Source: Epiperipatus broadwayi (Eukaryota > Onychophora > Udeonychophora > Euonychophora > Peripatidae). From it: a stretch of DNA of 64,000 nt. The stretch is taken from positions 1,908,625 to 1,972,624 of the forward strand of contig JAQFVV010012419.1 of NCBI GenBank assembly GCA_028023455.1, written 5' to 3'. Each line of letters begins with the position of its first letter. Positions within the stretch are counted from its first letter, which is position 1. Below the pieces are notes generated by a model. It was not told where the DNA came from. It saw only the letters and a list, made by a program, of their open reading frames with translations, and did no database searches. Both the position numbers and the translations under genes were made by a program. Positions 24,745-35,690 of this stretch are shown piece by piece.

Positions 24745-26960
24745 AATAAAAGTGGAAGAGATGTGGAGTAAAAAATTTTGGAAATATATTAAAAGAAGGA
24801 ATGTAGGGGAGAGAAAAATAGTATTACTAGATGATGATGGAATAGAGGATAGCTCTAGAAAAGAATTAGAGATAATCATGAATAAGTATGTAATGGATAT
24901 AGAAAAGATGCTAGATGTGAAGGACAGAGTGATAACAAATATAAACAATGAAACTATTAGGTTTAGAGAAAATTAATTGAATGAGGCAGGGAAGAAATTG
25001 GAAAGGCAAGAGATTTAGATGGATAGGCAGCAGATATAGTAGTAAATTTAGGCATAGGACAAAATTAAATTTATTATCATGTTTTAATAAGATGACACAG
25101 AAGAGAGATTTTCTGGATACTTGGAGTAATACAAGAGTAAGGCTACTATTTAAAGGAAAGAGTAAAGATCATAGAAAGCTAAGTAATTATAGACTGATCA
25201 TGGCAACATCAGTATTATATAACTTTTTCATATATATGTTGGTTGGAAGGGTCATAAAATGAATGGAATAATATAATGGGGGAAATGCAAAGAGATTCAT
25301 ATAGGAGATAGTTAGATAGTTTATTTGTAGTTACCCAACTTATAGACATGAGTAGAAATATTAGACATAGAGTTATATATGACTTTTACAGATGTAGAAA
25401 ATGCATATGATAGAGTAAATAGAAAAAAAGATTATGAATAAGTTTAGTAAATTTGAGAATAGATGGAGTTTAATCTGGATCTTATTAAGAGGTTGCATTA
25501 CAATAATTACTATACATATCAATTAGGAAGTATAGAATCAGTTAAAGTTAAAAATGGCGTGAAACTAAGGCAATGATGCCCTTCCTTGGTTACCCTTTTT
25601 TGTATTTGAGAGAAATGGGGAGAGTAATAGAAAGACTAGGAAAAGGGCTGGAGATACTATTAATAGGTGGTTACTGACTATATACCTTATGGGTCTTTTA
25701 TTTGTGGATGATGTCATTTTGTGTACAGAATGAAGGGAAGATATAGAAGTTATGCTGAGGACATGGGTAAGGGTGGAGTAAGAGATGGGAATTAAGTTTA
25801 GTAAAGAAAAATCAAAAGTAATGATTATTAATACTGGGGAAAGAGAAGCCAGAGAATTTTATTGGGAGATGTAATGTTAAGTTTGGGGAATATGTATAAA
25901 TATTTGGGGATCATCTTAAATAATCAGAGAAATTGCTTGGATGAATGAGAGAAAAATTGATAAATGAAGCAAAAAAAGAAAGGGACTGATAAAGAAATTA
26001 AGTGTTTTCATATAATAAAAAGTAGTAGAATTGTAGGGAAGGGTGTGGCAGTAGCAGGATTAACATATGGTAATAATACATTATGTGTGAGTAAAAGGAT
26101 GTTAGATTATTTAGAAAAAGTGCAAAGAGAAATAGAAAAACATGTGTTAGATGCAGATGTGTAGATGACAAAGAAGGCAATTTAAGGAGAAATGGGATGG
26201 TCAAGTTTTTATATGAGAGAACCAAAAAGCAAAATGCAAATGTCTGGGAGATTGCAGTTTATGGACAATAAGAGAATAGCCAAAATGGTTTTTAATTGGG
26301 TTGTGAGTATAGAGCAGGCAACAAGATGGGTGAGAAAGGTGGTACAATATGCAGAAAATTTAGATAAAGAATTTATGTCAGTATATTTATACAAAAGATG
26401 GGATGATTGTGTTAGAATTGTTGAATGCAACAGTTGCGAGGAATGGGATAGAAGAATAGATGCATTAATAAAGAATACAGCATTAAAGAGATGGAAAACT
26501 AGTATGAGTGAAAAGAGTATAAATATGTATTGAAATAAACAGAATATTGGGTGTGAATTAATTTATGCTAATAGCATAGAAAGTACTGTTTAAGGCTTGA
26601 ATTGAATCTTTAACTATAAAGGAATATACACATAAATGGAAAAATGTGGGTGATTTAGTCTGAAATTGTGTAAAAAAGGCACTGAATGTAAATGCTTGCA
26701 AGTAGAAAGGGCAGAAATAAGGATGTTATGGGAAAATAAATATGAACAAAGTGATTATATAAAAGATGGGTTCTTGGTTTTTATGCTGGGTTTAGAAAAA
26801 ATCAGGGGCAATTTAGATATAAAAGCCAGGGAGATGACAAAGATTGGGTTATGGAAATGGAATGGAGCAGGATAAAGAAGGATATGGAAAAAACATAGGA
26901 TTCAGAAAGAAAGGTAAGATAAAGTTGCTAACAGATTTTCCTAGGCATGGTAGCTAAGAG
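24745..26960 (+). pseudogene. Non-LTR retrotransposon (LINE) remnant, lineage different from RTE
   Basis: The plus strand carries successive pieces of a reverse transcriptase broken by stops and frame changes. 24752-24976 reads WSKKFWKYIKRRN and LLDDDG. 25100-25260 reads LLFKGKSK, LSNYRL and SVLYNFF, corresponding to RT motifs 0-1. 25382-25425 reads FTDVENAYDRVNR, motif A with its Asp. 25694-25726 reads LFVDDVILC, motif C with both Asp residues kept. 25785-25830 reads GIKFSKEKSKVM. A C-terminal part at 26020-26400 includes VAVAGLTYG and GWSSFYMRE, a pattern I associate with LINE C-termini common in arthropods and molluscs. The exact clade is not assigned. No endonuclease domain is present, and several internal stops make it inactive. 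Confidence 0.8.
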
Positions 26961-27289
26961 GTTCCTGACTCTAAAAAAAGAAGCCACAGTGCATCTCATC
27001 TCATATCATGATCTCATCATCTAATTAGGCAAAGGATTTGCTTAACTATTTTATTGTTAGATAACCTTCATCATCATTTTATTTTTATATGCATTTAATA
27101 CTGTGCGAATTTATTTTTTAATTTTTTATCATTTAACTTATATTTTATTATCATTGACAGAATGTCCCTTTGAATTTCCATATTTAAGCTCCAAGTTTCA
27201 TTCCCATGCTACTGTTACTGGTCAGGTTAGTAATACCTGAAGAAAAGACAAGAATAATACAACTCAAAATATATTTGTTATATAATAAC
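26961..27289. other. Spacer, possible LINE 3' end
   Basis: Just after the LINE coding remnant, CATCTCATCTCATATCATGATCTCATCATC at about 26993-27022 is a simple TCATC-rich run that could be the LINE's 3' tail. At 27238 CTGAAGAAAAGAC recalls the CTGAAGA motif of other repeats here but lacks the GAAAC partner. Confidence 0.35.
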
Positions 27290-27640
27290 CAGTAGCATAA
27301 CTAGAAAAATAGGGTGCCAAAGGTAGAAATCCAAAAAAGGTCCCATTTTACAATTCAGAATTTTGATTTTTCATATATTCACAAATTTTTAATATTTTTT
27401 GTTATATTATAAATATCATGTAATTCAATAAAGATACTCACTTTAAAATCCTTTCTTCCTAACCTTTGTATTTGCAAAATCACTAATTAGTTTTTAAAGT
27501 CCATTTTAGATCCTTCTTTCTGCTCAATAACTCACATTGCAATATCTTTAAGCCTGGTTTGGACAATTGAATTCCTTTTATAATCTTTTATTATTTTTAA
27601 TTTATTAAAATCCCTTTCAACGCTAGCTACAGTTAACAGA
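27290..27640 (-). pseudogene. hAT transposase C-terminal (dimerisation) fragment
   Basis: On the minus strand from about 27635 to 27310 the frame reads TVASVERDFNKLKIIK and continues with minor interruption through QTRLKDIAM and KMDFKN. This corresponds to the hAT family C-terminal dimerisation region, where SxERxFSxLKxIK is the conserved core. Asp replaces the usual Ser before Phe. Stops occur downstream. It retains no catalytic domain, so it cannot encode transposase activity. Confidence 0.7.
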
Positions 27641-27982
27641 AGAGGAAAAAATAACAAAAAATGGTATGTATTTTACTAAATTCACTTTATAAACAATTGT
27701 ATTTAGCAAATAACAAGTCTGAGAAATTCTTAATCATCGTTTATTCTGTAAGATCATCTTTTTATAAAGAAATCATTTGAATTAATTGTCTAGTAAGCTC
27801 TTTTTTCAAAATAATTTAAAATTTTTTTATGTCATATAACAATGACTATTTATGAAATATAGTTAATTATTTTAATGTGAAGATATTTTAATTGCCTTGC
27901 TATAAATTTTCAAGTTTATGGGTCTGGACTTTGTGGACCTGCAAGAATTGCCTTCTTCTGTGACTTGATAGTTATGTCACTG
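27290..27982 (-). mobile_element. Internally deleted hAT DNA transposon
   Basis: The ends are inverted: CAGTAGCATAACTAGAAAA at 27290 against TGATAGTTATGTCACTG ending at 27982. The flanking 8 bp are ATAATAAC (27282-27289) and ATATTAAC (27983-27990), seven of eight identical. Eight-base target duplications and CAGTG-type ends are the hallmark of the hAT superfamily. Inside, on the minus strand at about 27595-27630, VERDFNKLKIIK is read, followed by an IAM-VIEQKE-like stretch. This is the C-terminal hAT dimerisation domain. The N-terminal DNA-binding and most catalytic segments are gone. It is therefore a non-autonomous derivative of about 693 bp. Confidence 0.75.
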
Positions 27983-27990
27983 ATATTAAC

Positions 27991-28500
27991 CAATATGCCA
28001 ACAGTGGGCAAATGCGGCTCTTAGTTGAGTTAAATGAGACTCTCAATAAAATCCAATTTTATTATTTCAGAATTTATTTTTAATTGCACAAAAATTTATA
28101 ATATGATAGAAATGTTTATCAATTATTTGTATTACTTATTTTATTACAAATTACATCATGTATGCATGTATATACTATTTTCAAACATATTGGCAAACTA
28201 TACATTAACAACATTTACAGAATCTTATAAAAAAATACTTCATGTGTGTATGAATTGAACACATGAATATATTTATATTTTGTGCAATTTTGTGGTTGAT
28301 ACATTTCAGTAATAGGTTTTTATTGCCTATGTTTTCAAAAGTGTGATAAGTAGACTGTTTATTTAAGCAATTTGAATTCTTTTGCAGCATCTTCACAAGC
28401 ATTCTAAAGTAATGAGTACAAGTTAAAAAAATTTTTTTAATTGTTTGTAATTAGTGCACTTAAAGTTTTATACTTTTTTTAAACTATATATATATATATA
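27991..28500. other. AT-rich spacer
   Basis: CAGTGGGCAAATGCGGCTCT at about 27999 looks like a possible end of another hAT element, perhaps the one whose transposase lies at 29.1-30.6 kb. I did not find a matching right end. Nothing else is recognisable. Confidence 0.25.
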
Positions 28501-28511
28501 AACCTGGAAAA

Positions 28512-28585
28512 CATTCTCTTGATTGTGGTTGTTTCTATTTTTGGTAGTCATTCTCTTGATTGTGGTTGTTTCTATTTTTGGTGGT
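28512..28585. repeat. Tandem duplication of a 37-bp unit
   Basis: CATTCTCTTGATTGTGGTTG and 17 further bases occur twice in succession with one difference. It directly follows a short (TA)n run at 28488-28500. Confidence 0.9.
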
Positions 28586-29129
28586 AAATAAGAATAAAAC
28601 AAACATTTAAGAATTATCATGAAAATATCAAACAAAAATAAATATAGTCTAAAATTGCTTTTAATTATGCTAAATTGTTTTTATTCTTACTTTATTTTAA
28701 GAAGTCCTGGTCATTTTGGGAATTTGTTGTGATATTTATGAATCTTTTAAAAGAAGATATTTAGATATTTTAATTATTTATTTATTCATTTATTTTGTTT
28801 GAATGTCAGACTTTGAAAATAAATTTATTTAAATTTTTTTAATAACATCGCCTCAGAAAATATCATAAAATAAAAATACTAGCATGCCAATAGAAGCTTT
28901 CAGAAAGAATGGGGAGGGGGGCGGTCGGCTTTAATTGACAATAATGGAAAATCATTGTGTCTTATTTGTAATGTTACAATTGCAAAATACAAAGTAAGCA
29001 ATTTACATTATGAAGTAAGATATCCCTGCTTTTCAACTCAATATTTACACAATTCAAAATTGTAAACAGAGAAACTTAAGTTATTGCAATCAGATCTTCA
29101 TAAGTAACAATGACTCTTATTTTCTTTTA
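28586..29129. other. AT-rich stretch
   Basis: No gene. A G-rich run (GGGGAGGGGGGCGG) lies at 28911-28924. Confidence 0.5.
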
Positions 29130-30560
29130 GTTGCAAAGAGGCCAGAGTGAATAAAGCTAGTTTTTTGGCAGTGTGATCAATTTATGCAGTTTTGTATTAT
29201 CTGTATCCAAACTTTAACCACCTCTTCCAAATTTCTTTTAACAAATTCTTCTTCTTCATATAGATGTTTGACATGAGCAATCAGTGAAATTAGTAAAAAT
29301 ATTAAAAATAGTTTGATGTGTGATTTGAAAATTCAGTTTAGCTTTCAATGAGTCTAAAGACATTCAGGATATTTTATAATTGGCCAATTTTATCTGCTAT
29401 GTATCTGCAGACATAAATGTGAAGGGAGAAATGTTATATCTACTAACTTGAAACAACTCACAGTATCGATGTCAAAAATGCACTTGATGAGGTAATGAAT
29501 ATGTTTGAAATTGTCTCATGATAAACTTATAAGTATTGGGACTGACCAAACACCTGTGATAATAGAGAAAAAAACCTAGACCTTATTGACCTTTTAAACA
29601 ACAATCCTAAAATTCCATGTTTTGTACACCTTCACTGCATAATTGACCATGAACATTTCATAGCAATGTATTTGAAATGTGAAAATATGTGAAAGATTGT
29701 TTTGTAGATTATGAATTTAATTAGAACAAATGCCAAAACACACTGTCAATGTAAAAACTTTTTTAAAAAATTAAGTAAAGAAACAGATAATTTGCCATGT
29801 GATCTCTACTCATGGTCTGTTTATAAGCTGGGTATCTTCTTAATTCTATCATAACCTTTTTTTTAAAAAAAAAAAAAAAAAAAAGGAACAAATATCCAGA
29901 ATTAGAAAATAAAACTTGCTTTTCTGGCTTAATGTTCCTTACAGACCCTACAGAACATTTGCAAACATTTAATTTGGCTTTAGAAAGAAAGGGGGGAAAA
30001 GATTAGTAATTTGTCACAAACTTATTTAGTTTTGAAGTTAAACTTCAGCTTTTTATGCACAATCTTAAGACCAGAGTATTTAATTATTTTCCATGAGGAA
30101 AAGCAAATATTAATATCAAAGAAGAAAAATTAGCAAATATAAAGAAAAATTGGAAGGATTGCAAGCATATTTGAATTGTAGGTTTGAAGATTTCAAAAGT
30201 TTTAGATCTATATTTGCATCTTTTGTGAATCCATTTCTTGTGATATCATTGAAGATGGAGTTCCAATTTCTGAACTAATACTTGTTGAAAAGGAGGCTGG
30301 GCAATTGGGGTTATTAAAGATAAAAGAGACTCAGGTAGCACAAATGCATCACAAATCTAATTCTCTAATTGAATTCTGGAAACTCATGCCAGAATCAAAA
30401 TATCCATATTAAAAAAAACTGTTTGCTGTCTAACTTCAGTTTTTGGTCTAACATATTACTTGAAATTGATATACTCCACAATGTCAAAATTTCATTCCCA
30501 ATTGATCAATCAGCACCTCATAGAATTGATGTGAACAGCTTTTAAAAATTATACCCCAAA
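29130..30560 (+). pseudogene. hAT-type transposase pseudogene (ZBED/GTF2IRD2-like)
   Basis: The plus strand preserves, across several frame changes and stops, the order of a full hAT transposase catalytic region. About 29290-29370 reads ISEISKNIKNSLMCDLK and ESKDIQDI, where the family has an FSLALDESTD-like segment, the first catalytic Asp region. About 29535-29560 reads GTDQTPVI (family TDGAPAM). About 29610-29660 reads CFVHLHCIIDHEHF, the conserved C-H-x-H block. About 29715-29770 reads IMNLIRTNAKTH. About 30300-30410 reads LGLLKIKETQVAQ and EFWKLMPESKYP, near the C-terminal dimerisation domain. The resemblance is to the transposase group related to GTF2IRD2, ZBED5 and SCAND3 domesticated genes. 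A poly-A run of about 25 at 29862-29884 interrupts it. Decay rules out activity. Confidence 0.75.
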
Positions 30561-32650
30561 TTTCAAACATATGACCAAAGGTTTTTTTTAAATGTTATGC
30601 TTTTTATTAATTAATTTTATTATTATATTTTCTTATTACAACTTTGAAATAATCATTTTGTATTTTATTTATGTCGCTTAATTATATTTTTATATACTTT
30701 ATACAGCACTTGAAACTTGTGTAGAATATATCATCATATTAATTAAGTCAAATAAAATTTAACTATATGTACTTATTTTTGTATATTTAAATAATATAGT
30801 GTGGCTTTTTACAATATAAGAAAGACTGGCATGCGATTCTCATTGGCCTCATGCATTCCTACAACTGCCATATGCTCTTACTGATAGTTGAATGTATTTA
30901 AAATGGATAGCTGATAATATTAGATGATAGCAAGAATCCAACATATAATTATGATTAAAATACCATTATCACAAACTTTCAAACATTAAATGAACAGCAT
31001 GTTTTATTTTTTAAAAAATCGATTATGATTACATTATATAATAAAAAATATTATTAATAAAATAGATTTATTGTAAATAATTAAAAATTAATGTAAGTAT
31101 GTCTAAATTTCTGAAGCTGGTGTTGATTTTAGATATACAAAGTTTTAAATATTTACACACAGTATAAAATTCTAATGTGAAATGCAAAACAAAATATATT
31201 TTTATTAAGAAGTGTTTTTCTTAATCCTAAGAATTCTAACTTCAAAACCTGAGTAACAGAAGGAAACAATTTACAAGTAGAAAACTTTCTTTGTACTTAT
31301 TGATTATTTTGCTTTTATTTTTTATTTATATTAAATATGATAAACAGCTTTACAAATTTAAGTAACAAATTCAAAATCAAATATTAATAAAGTCATTAAA
31401 TATTTGATAAATTAATAATTTACAGGGCTGTCTACTTTGCTTCTTTATAATTTTGTTTAGTAGTTTCAAGCCTTCATTGCAATCAAAAGATTTAAAAAGA
31501 AATTCTCAATAGAGTTTTTTGATGTAATATTGATTGAAGATTTTGCAGTCGAGAAAAAAATTTAAAAACCAAGTAAAGATCAATTATTCCTCCTCCCTTC
31601 TCTAAATATGTCTATCATAAAAGCGTAAATCCACCATTACCTAAGGTATAGAAATATCATTTTAGGAAGAAAAAAGACTTTCAGTATTCACACCTAAAAA
31701 AAAATACAATATTCAACAGACTAATGTACTTCCATATTACTAATGCATAAAAAAAAAATTGATAATATTATTTAACTTCATATTTAGATGACACAAGGGA
31801 TTATGCCTTAATAATATTGGTGATTCTCTTAAAGAGCAAAACTCCAAAGCTTTACTAAGATCAAAGAGAACGTATTCTTTATTTCTCTCTTTTAATATAT
31901 ATATACATGTGCAAAACAAAACAATATAATGCTGATAGCGCATGTATGATTAGAGATCCATGAAAAATCCAAATTGTTGTCTTAAAAAGTTATTAAGCAT
32001 ACTAACTGTCATGTTTATGCAATAAAAATTTACTTGACTATCATTATTGGTAGAGGCAAATTAGCATAGTCTCTAAAAATTTTTTTATTCACTATAAAAT
32101 TAATTCGTATTAGAAGATTTATTACAAAATAATGCAATAATATTCGAATATATTTCTAATACAAGATATAAAAGAAATAATATCTGGATATATCCATGTG
32201 TAATTAACAGTACTGCTGAATTGATATTTTGATTGGATCACACAGATATCATTAAGCAGATAATTTCAGGTGCAATCCAGTTGAAATATTGGTATATAAT
32301 ATTGCTAATTTCACACAGACATTAATTTGATTGGACATAATAACAGAATGTTAACTAACAAATCATAGATTTATACTTTACTCTTATCAAATTTATAATA
32401 TAAAGATTGTGCTAACACATAAAACGTAAAGCTATATAAATAATAATTAACAAATTAAAAAGGCTTAGCACTTTCGAGAAAGTATATTTCTCATAATGAT
32501 AGCTTGTTATGACTCACTAATTGGAATTATTATTTATGTAAAATATGCAAACTTTATGCAAATGAGTCAATTAGCCCATCTTTTGGATATAGCCAAACAT
32601 GTTTCTTTGCAATTAATGGTGAAGGAGTCTTCAGATATAAAGTAAGACTT
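30561..32650. other. AT-rich stretch, no feature seen
   Basis: About 2.1 kb without a recognisable gene or repeat boundary. Minus-strand 31740-31943 is open but has no recognisable domain. Confidence 0.5.
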
Positions 32651-32652
32651 TT

Positions 32653-33440
32653 TTACCTTACACTTAACATCGTGCCTCTCAGTCCAAACCAATTTTGCAA
32701 AGGTGGGTCAAAACTAGTGTCTGGATACGTTTTGATGTTGCATGAATATTGAACTCCATTCTGGGTTGATATGCAACTTATTATATCTATACTTATGCTG
32801 TGACAACCTAGTAGCCATAGTAGATCTGGTTTCACCATAATATGAGGCTTTACATCCATTGTAAGGGCATGCAAAATTGTACATGGCCTGTAGGGTTTGA
32901 TCAGGAGCCATGGTGTCTTTAGAGTTGTTAATAAGCCTATAAGTTGAGAGAGGTGTGTGAAAGCTCAAATGAAACTCTGTAGAGAAAGTCCTGTAAAACA
33001 TCTTATGCAAAAAGGGCACGTAAGACAACAACAGCCAAGGTTTTTCATTTCTAACTCTATTTGTTCATATATTATTAATAAAATATCTGATCTTACTATA
33101 AACCAAACTGCACTTATATCCTGATTTGATTAAATCATTAGTATAATTAATCATGTTAGATCTTCTATCTACCTCGAATTTGCATAAGTGGTAATTTCTA
33201 AAAAGAAACAATATCAACTCTGCCAACTTGTGAGCCATATGTGTATATGAATTATTGTGATTCTGTCCACAAACTTCTGATGGCTTCATAACTATCATGT
33301 AATTGAGTGCACATCCTTTTCTGTGTACATTGATATCTAAGTATTTTACTTCTTGTTTTATATATTCCCATGTAATGTTTAAATCCAAGAATGTGTCTGC
33401 TTGTATCTAAGCTTTAATTTGCACAATAACATTTAACATT
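32653..33440 (-). pseudogene. Penelope-like element remnant with GIY-YIG endonuclease domain (PLE-A)
   Basis: Read on the minus strand, 33388-33065 contains EVKYLDINVHRKG, then KLAELILFLFRNYHLC and LIKSGYKCSLVYSKI. This is the region following the reverse transcriptase in Penelope-like elements. After one frame break, 33031-32714 reads LSYVPFLHKM, YNFACPYNGCKASYYGET and ATRLSQHKYRY. This matches the GIY-YIG endonuclease of the group, with the CP-x-C cysteines, the conserved Y-x-G-E-T and the RLxxH. The RT domain itself is missing, so the copy is 5' truncated. The final part shifts frame again near 32770. A hairpin and the REP-A cluster follow immediately on its 5' side. Inactive. Confidence 0.8.
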
Positions 33441-33493
33441 TTCTACATATATATGTAGTACTTTCATATTATTATTAATAATGGCAAAGAACC

Positions 33494-33728
33494 TATTTGA
33501 AACACTCCATACCTGTATTATTGCAGCCACACTCCCCTTTTAACTAATAAAACTCAATTTTTAACACTGCATTGAAAAGAAAATCCAAAGAATTTCCTTG
33601 GCATTTTCTTTTCAGTTTAGTGTTTTAAATTCTTTGGATTTCCTTTTCAATGGAGTGCTAAAAATTGAGCTTTATTAATTAAAGGGGGAATGTTGCTGGA
33701 ATAATAGAGATATGGGGCATTTCAAATA
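33494..33728. repeat. Hairpin with 100-bp arms
   Basis: The left arm 33494-33593 and right arm 33627-33728 are reverse complements with a few differences; the loop is about 33 bases. AATCCAAAGAATTT faces AAATTCTTTGGATT at the inner end, and TATTTGAAA faces TTTCAAATA at the outer end. It lies between PLE-A and the REP-A cluster and could be a MITE or a doubled repeat fragment. Confidence 0.85.
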
Positions 33729-33790
33729 TTTTATATAGATTTAAGCTAATGGTATGCATTATTTCCATTTCATATATATATATATATATA

Positions 33791-35340
33791 TGTTCAAAAG
33801 ATGGCGCTATACCAAAACCACCGAACAAGTGTAAGATTTGTTTACATAAACGAAAAAAGAGTCAGAAATTAACTACCTCTTTCATTTGCTCACCCCCAGA
33901 TCAGCTGATTTCAAGCTGGTTTGCTCTCCTCAGTGGGGTATAGAGTATAGAAACTAGATCTAAACACTGACTCTCAAGTGTTTATGCAAAACGTTTCTAT
34001 GAGATTGCAAGCGTGAATTTTTCAGACCGGTAAAGTCTTCAAACTCAGCCTAGCAAGCCAGATATTTATAAGGGTCTGATCTCAGTTCAGAATCACCATA
34101 TAATCAAAGTCTCTGCAATATATATCATTGCAAGAAAACTTTAAAGGTACATTTATGAAAAACAAAAACAAGTTAATCATGTAACCTGCTATCACTTGTT
34201 ATTTATGTTCAAAAGATGGCGCTATACCAAAACCACCGAACAAGTGTAAGATTTGTTTACATAAATGAAAAAAGAGTCAGAAATTAACTACCTCTTTCAT
34301 TTGCTCACCCCCAGATCAGCTGATTTCAAGCTGGTTTGCTCTCCTCAGTGGGGGATAGAGTATAGAAACTAGATCTAAACACTGACTCTCAAGTGTTTAT
34401 GCAAAACGTTTCTATCAGATTGCAAGCGTGAATTTTTCAGACCGGTAAAGTCTTTTGAACATAAATAACAAGTGATAGCAGGTTACGTGATTAACTTGTT
34501 TTTGTTTTTCATAAATGTACCTTTAAAGTTTTCTTGCAATGATATATATTGCAGAGACTTTGATTATATGGTGATTCTGAACTGAGATCAGACCCATATA
34601 AATATCTGGCTTGCTAGGCTGAGTTTGAAGACTTTACCAGTCTGAAAAATTCACACTTGCAATCTGATAGAAACGTTTTGCATAAACACTTGAGAGTCAG
34701 TGTTTAGATCTAGTTTCTATACTCTATCCCCCACTGAGGAGAGCAAACCAGCTTGAAATCAGCTGATCTGGGGGTGAGCAAATGAAAGAGGTAGTTAATT
34801 TCTGACTCTTTTTTCATTTATGTAAACAAATCTTACACTTGTTCAGTGGTTTTGGTATAGCGCCATCTTTTGAACATAAATAACAAGTGATAGCAGGTTA
34901 CGTGATTAACTTGTTTTTGTTTTTCATAAATGTACCTTTAAAGTTTTCTTGCAATGATATATATTGCAGAGACTTTGATTATATGGTGATTCTGAACTGT
35001 GATCAGACCCATATAAATATCTGGCTTGCTAGGCTGAGTTTGAAGACTTTACCGGTCTGAAAAATTCACGCTTGCAATCTGATAGAAACGTTTTGCATAA
35101 ACACTTGAGAGTCAGTGTTTAGATCTAGTTTCTATACTCTATCCCCCACTGAGGAGAGCAAACCAGCTTGAAATCAGCTGATCTGGGGGTGAGCAAATGA
35201 AAGAGGTAGTTAATTTCTGACTCTTTTTTCGTTTATGTAAACAAATCTTACACTTGTTCGGTGGTTTTGGTATAGCGCCATCTTTTGAACATAAATAACA
35301 AGTGATAGCAGGTTACGTGATTAACTTGTTTTTGTTTTTC
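33791..35340. repeat. REP-A cluster: mirror-image array of 415-bp units
   Basis: One complete unit (33791-34205) and a truncated one (34206-34454) run in one direction. At 34453 the orientation flips, and two complete units (34453-34867 and 34868-35282) plus a 58-bp start of a third (35283-35340) run in the other. The period is exactly 415 bp in every case. By eye neighbouring units differ at only about three sites in 249 bp or five in 415 bp. (AT)n borders both outer ends (33773-33790 and 35341-35356). No unit encodes a protein. Each can pair with its inverted partner. Diverged single copies lie at 16.8 and 20.1 kb. Confidence 0.92.
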
Positions 35341-35356
35341 ATATATATATATATAT

Positions 35357-35631
35357 AAATAAGTAGATGAAAGTAGTCCACATGTAAACAATATCAAACA
35401 ATACCAAGAAACTCACTTTATTTATTGTCAAGTTCATCATTTTTATTTTGATAAAAGTGGATACTCATCTATATCTATGGACTAATATTTTTATAAAGAC
35501 ATTAAATATTGACACTTGACTGAATGAGATTGAAATTTTTAATTCAATGAAGTTTAAATAAACTCATTAAATAGACAATATAACCCGTTTTTGAAAGCAA
35601 ACTAACAAATAATCAATTTTAATTTTAAAAC

Positions 35632-35682
<51 letters not shown>

Positions 35683-35690
35683 ATTATTAG
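35357..35690. repeat. AT-rich spacer ending in a (TA)n tract
   Basis: No gene. A run of (TA)n occupies about 35635-35681. Confidence 0.8.

Noticed and set aside
24706-24948. Minus-strand frame opposite the LINE
   Set aside because: Shadow of the plus-strand LINE coding remnant, which carries recognisable RT motifs.
25998-26430. Minus-strand frames opposite the LINE C-terminal part
   Set aside because: The plus strand carries the LINE-like motifs; the minus frames are Ser/Leu-rich shadows.
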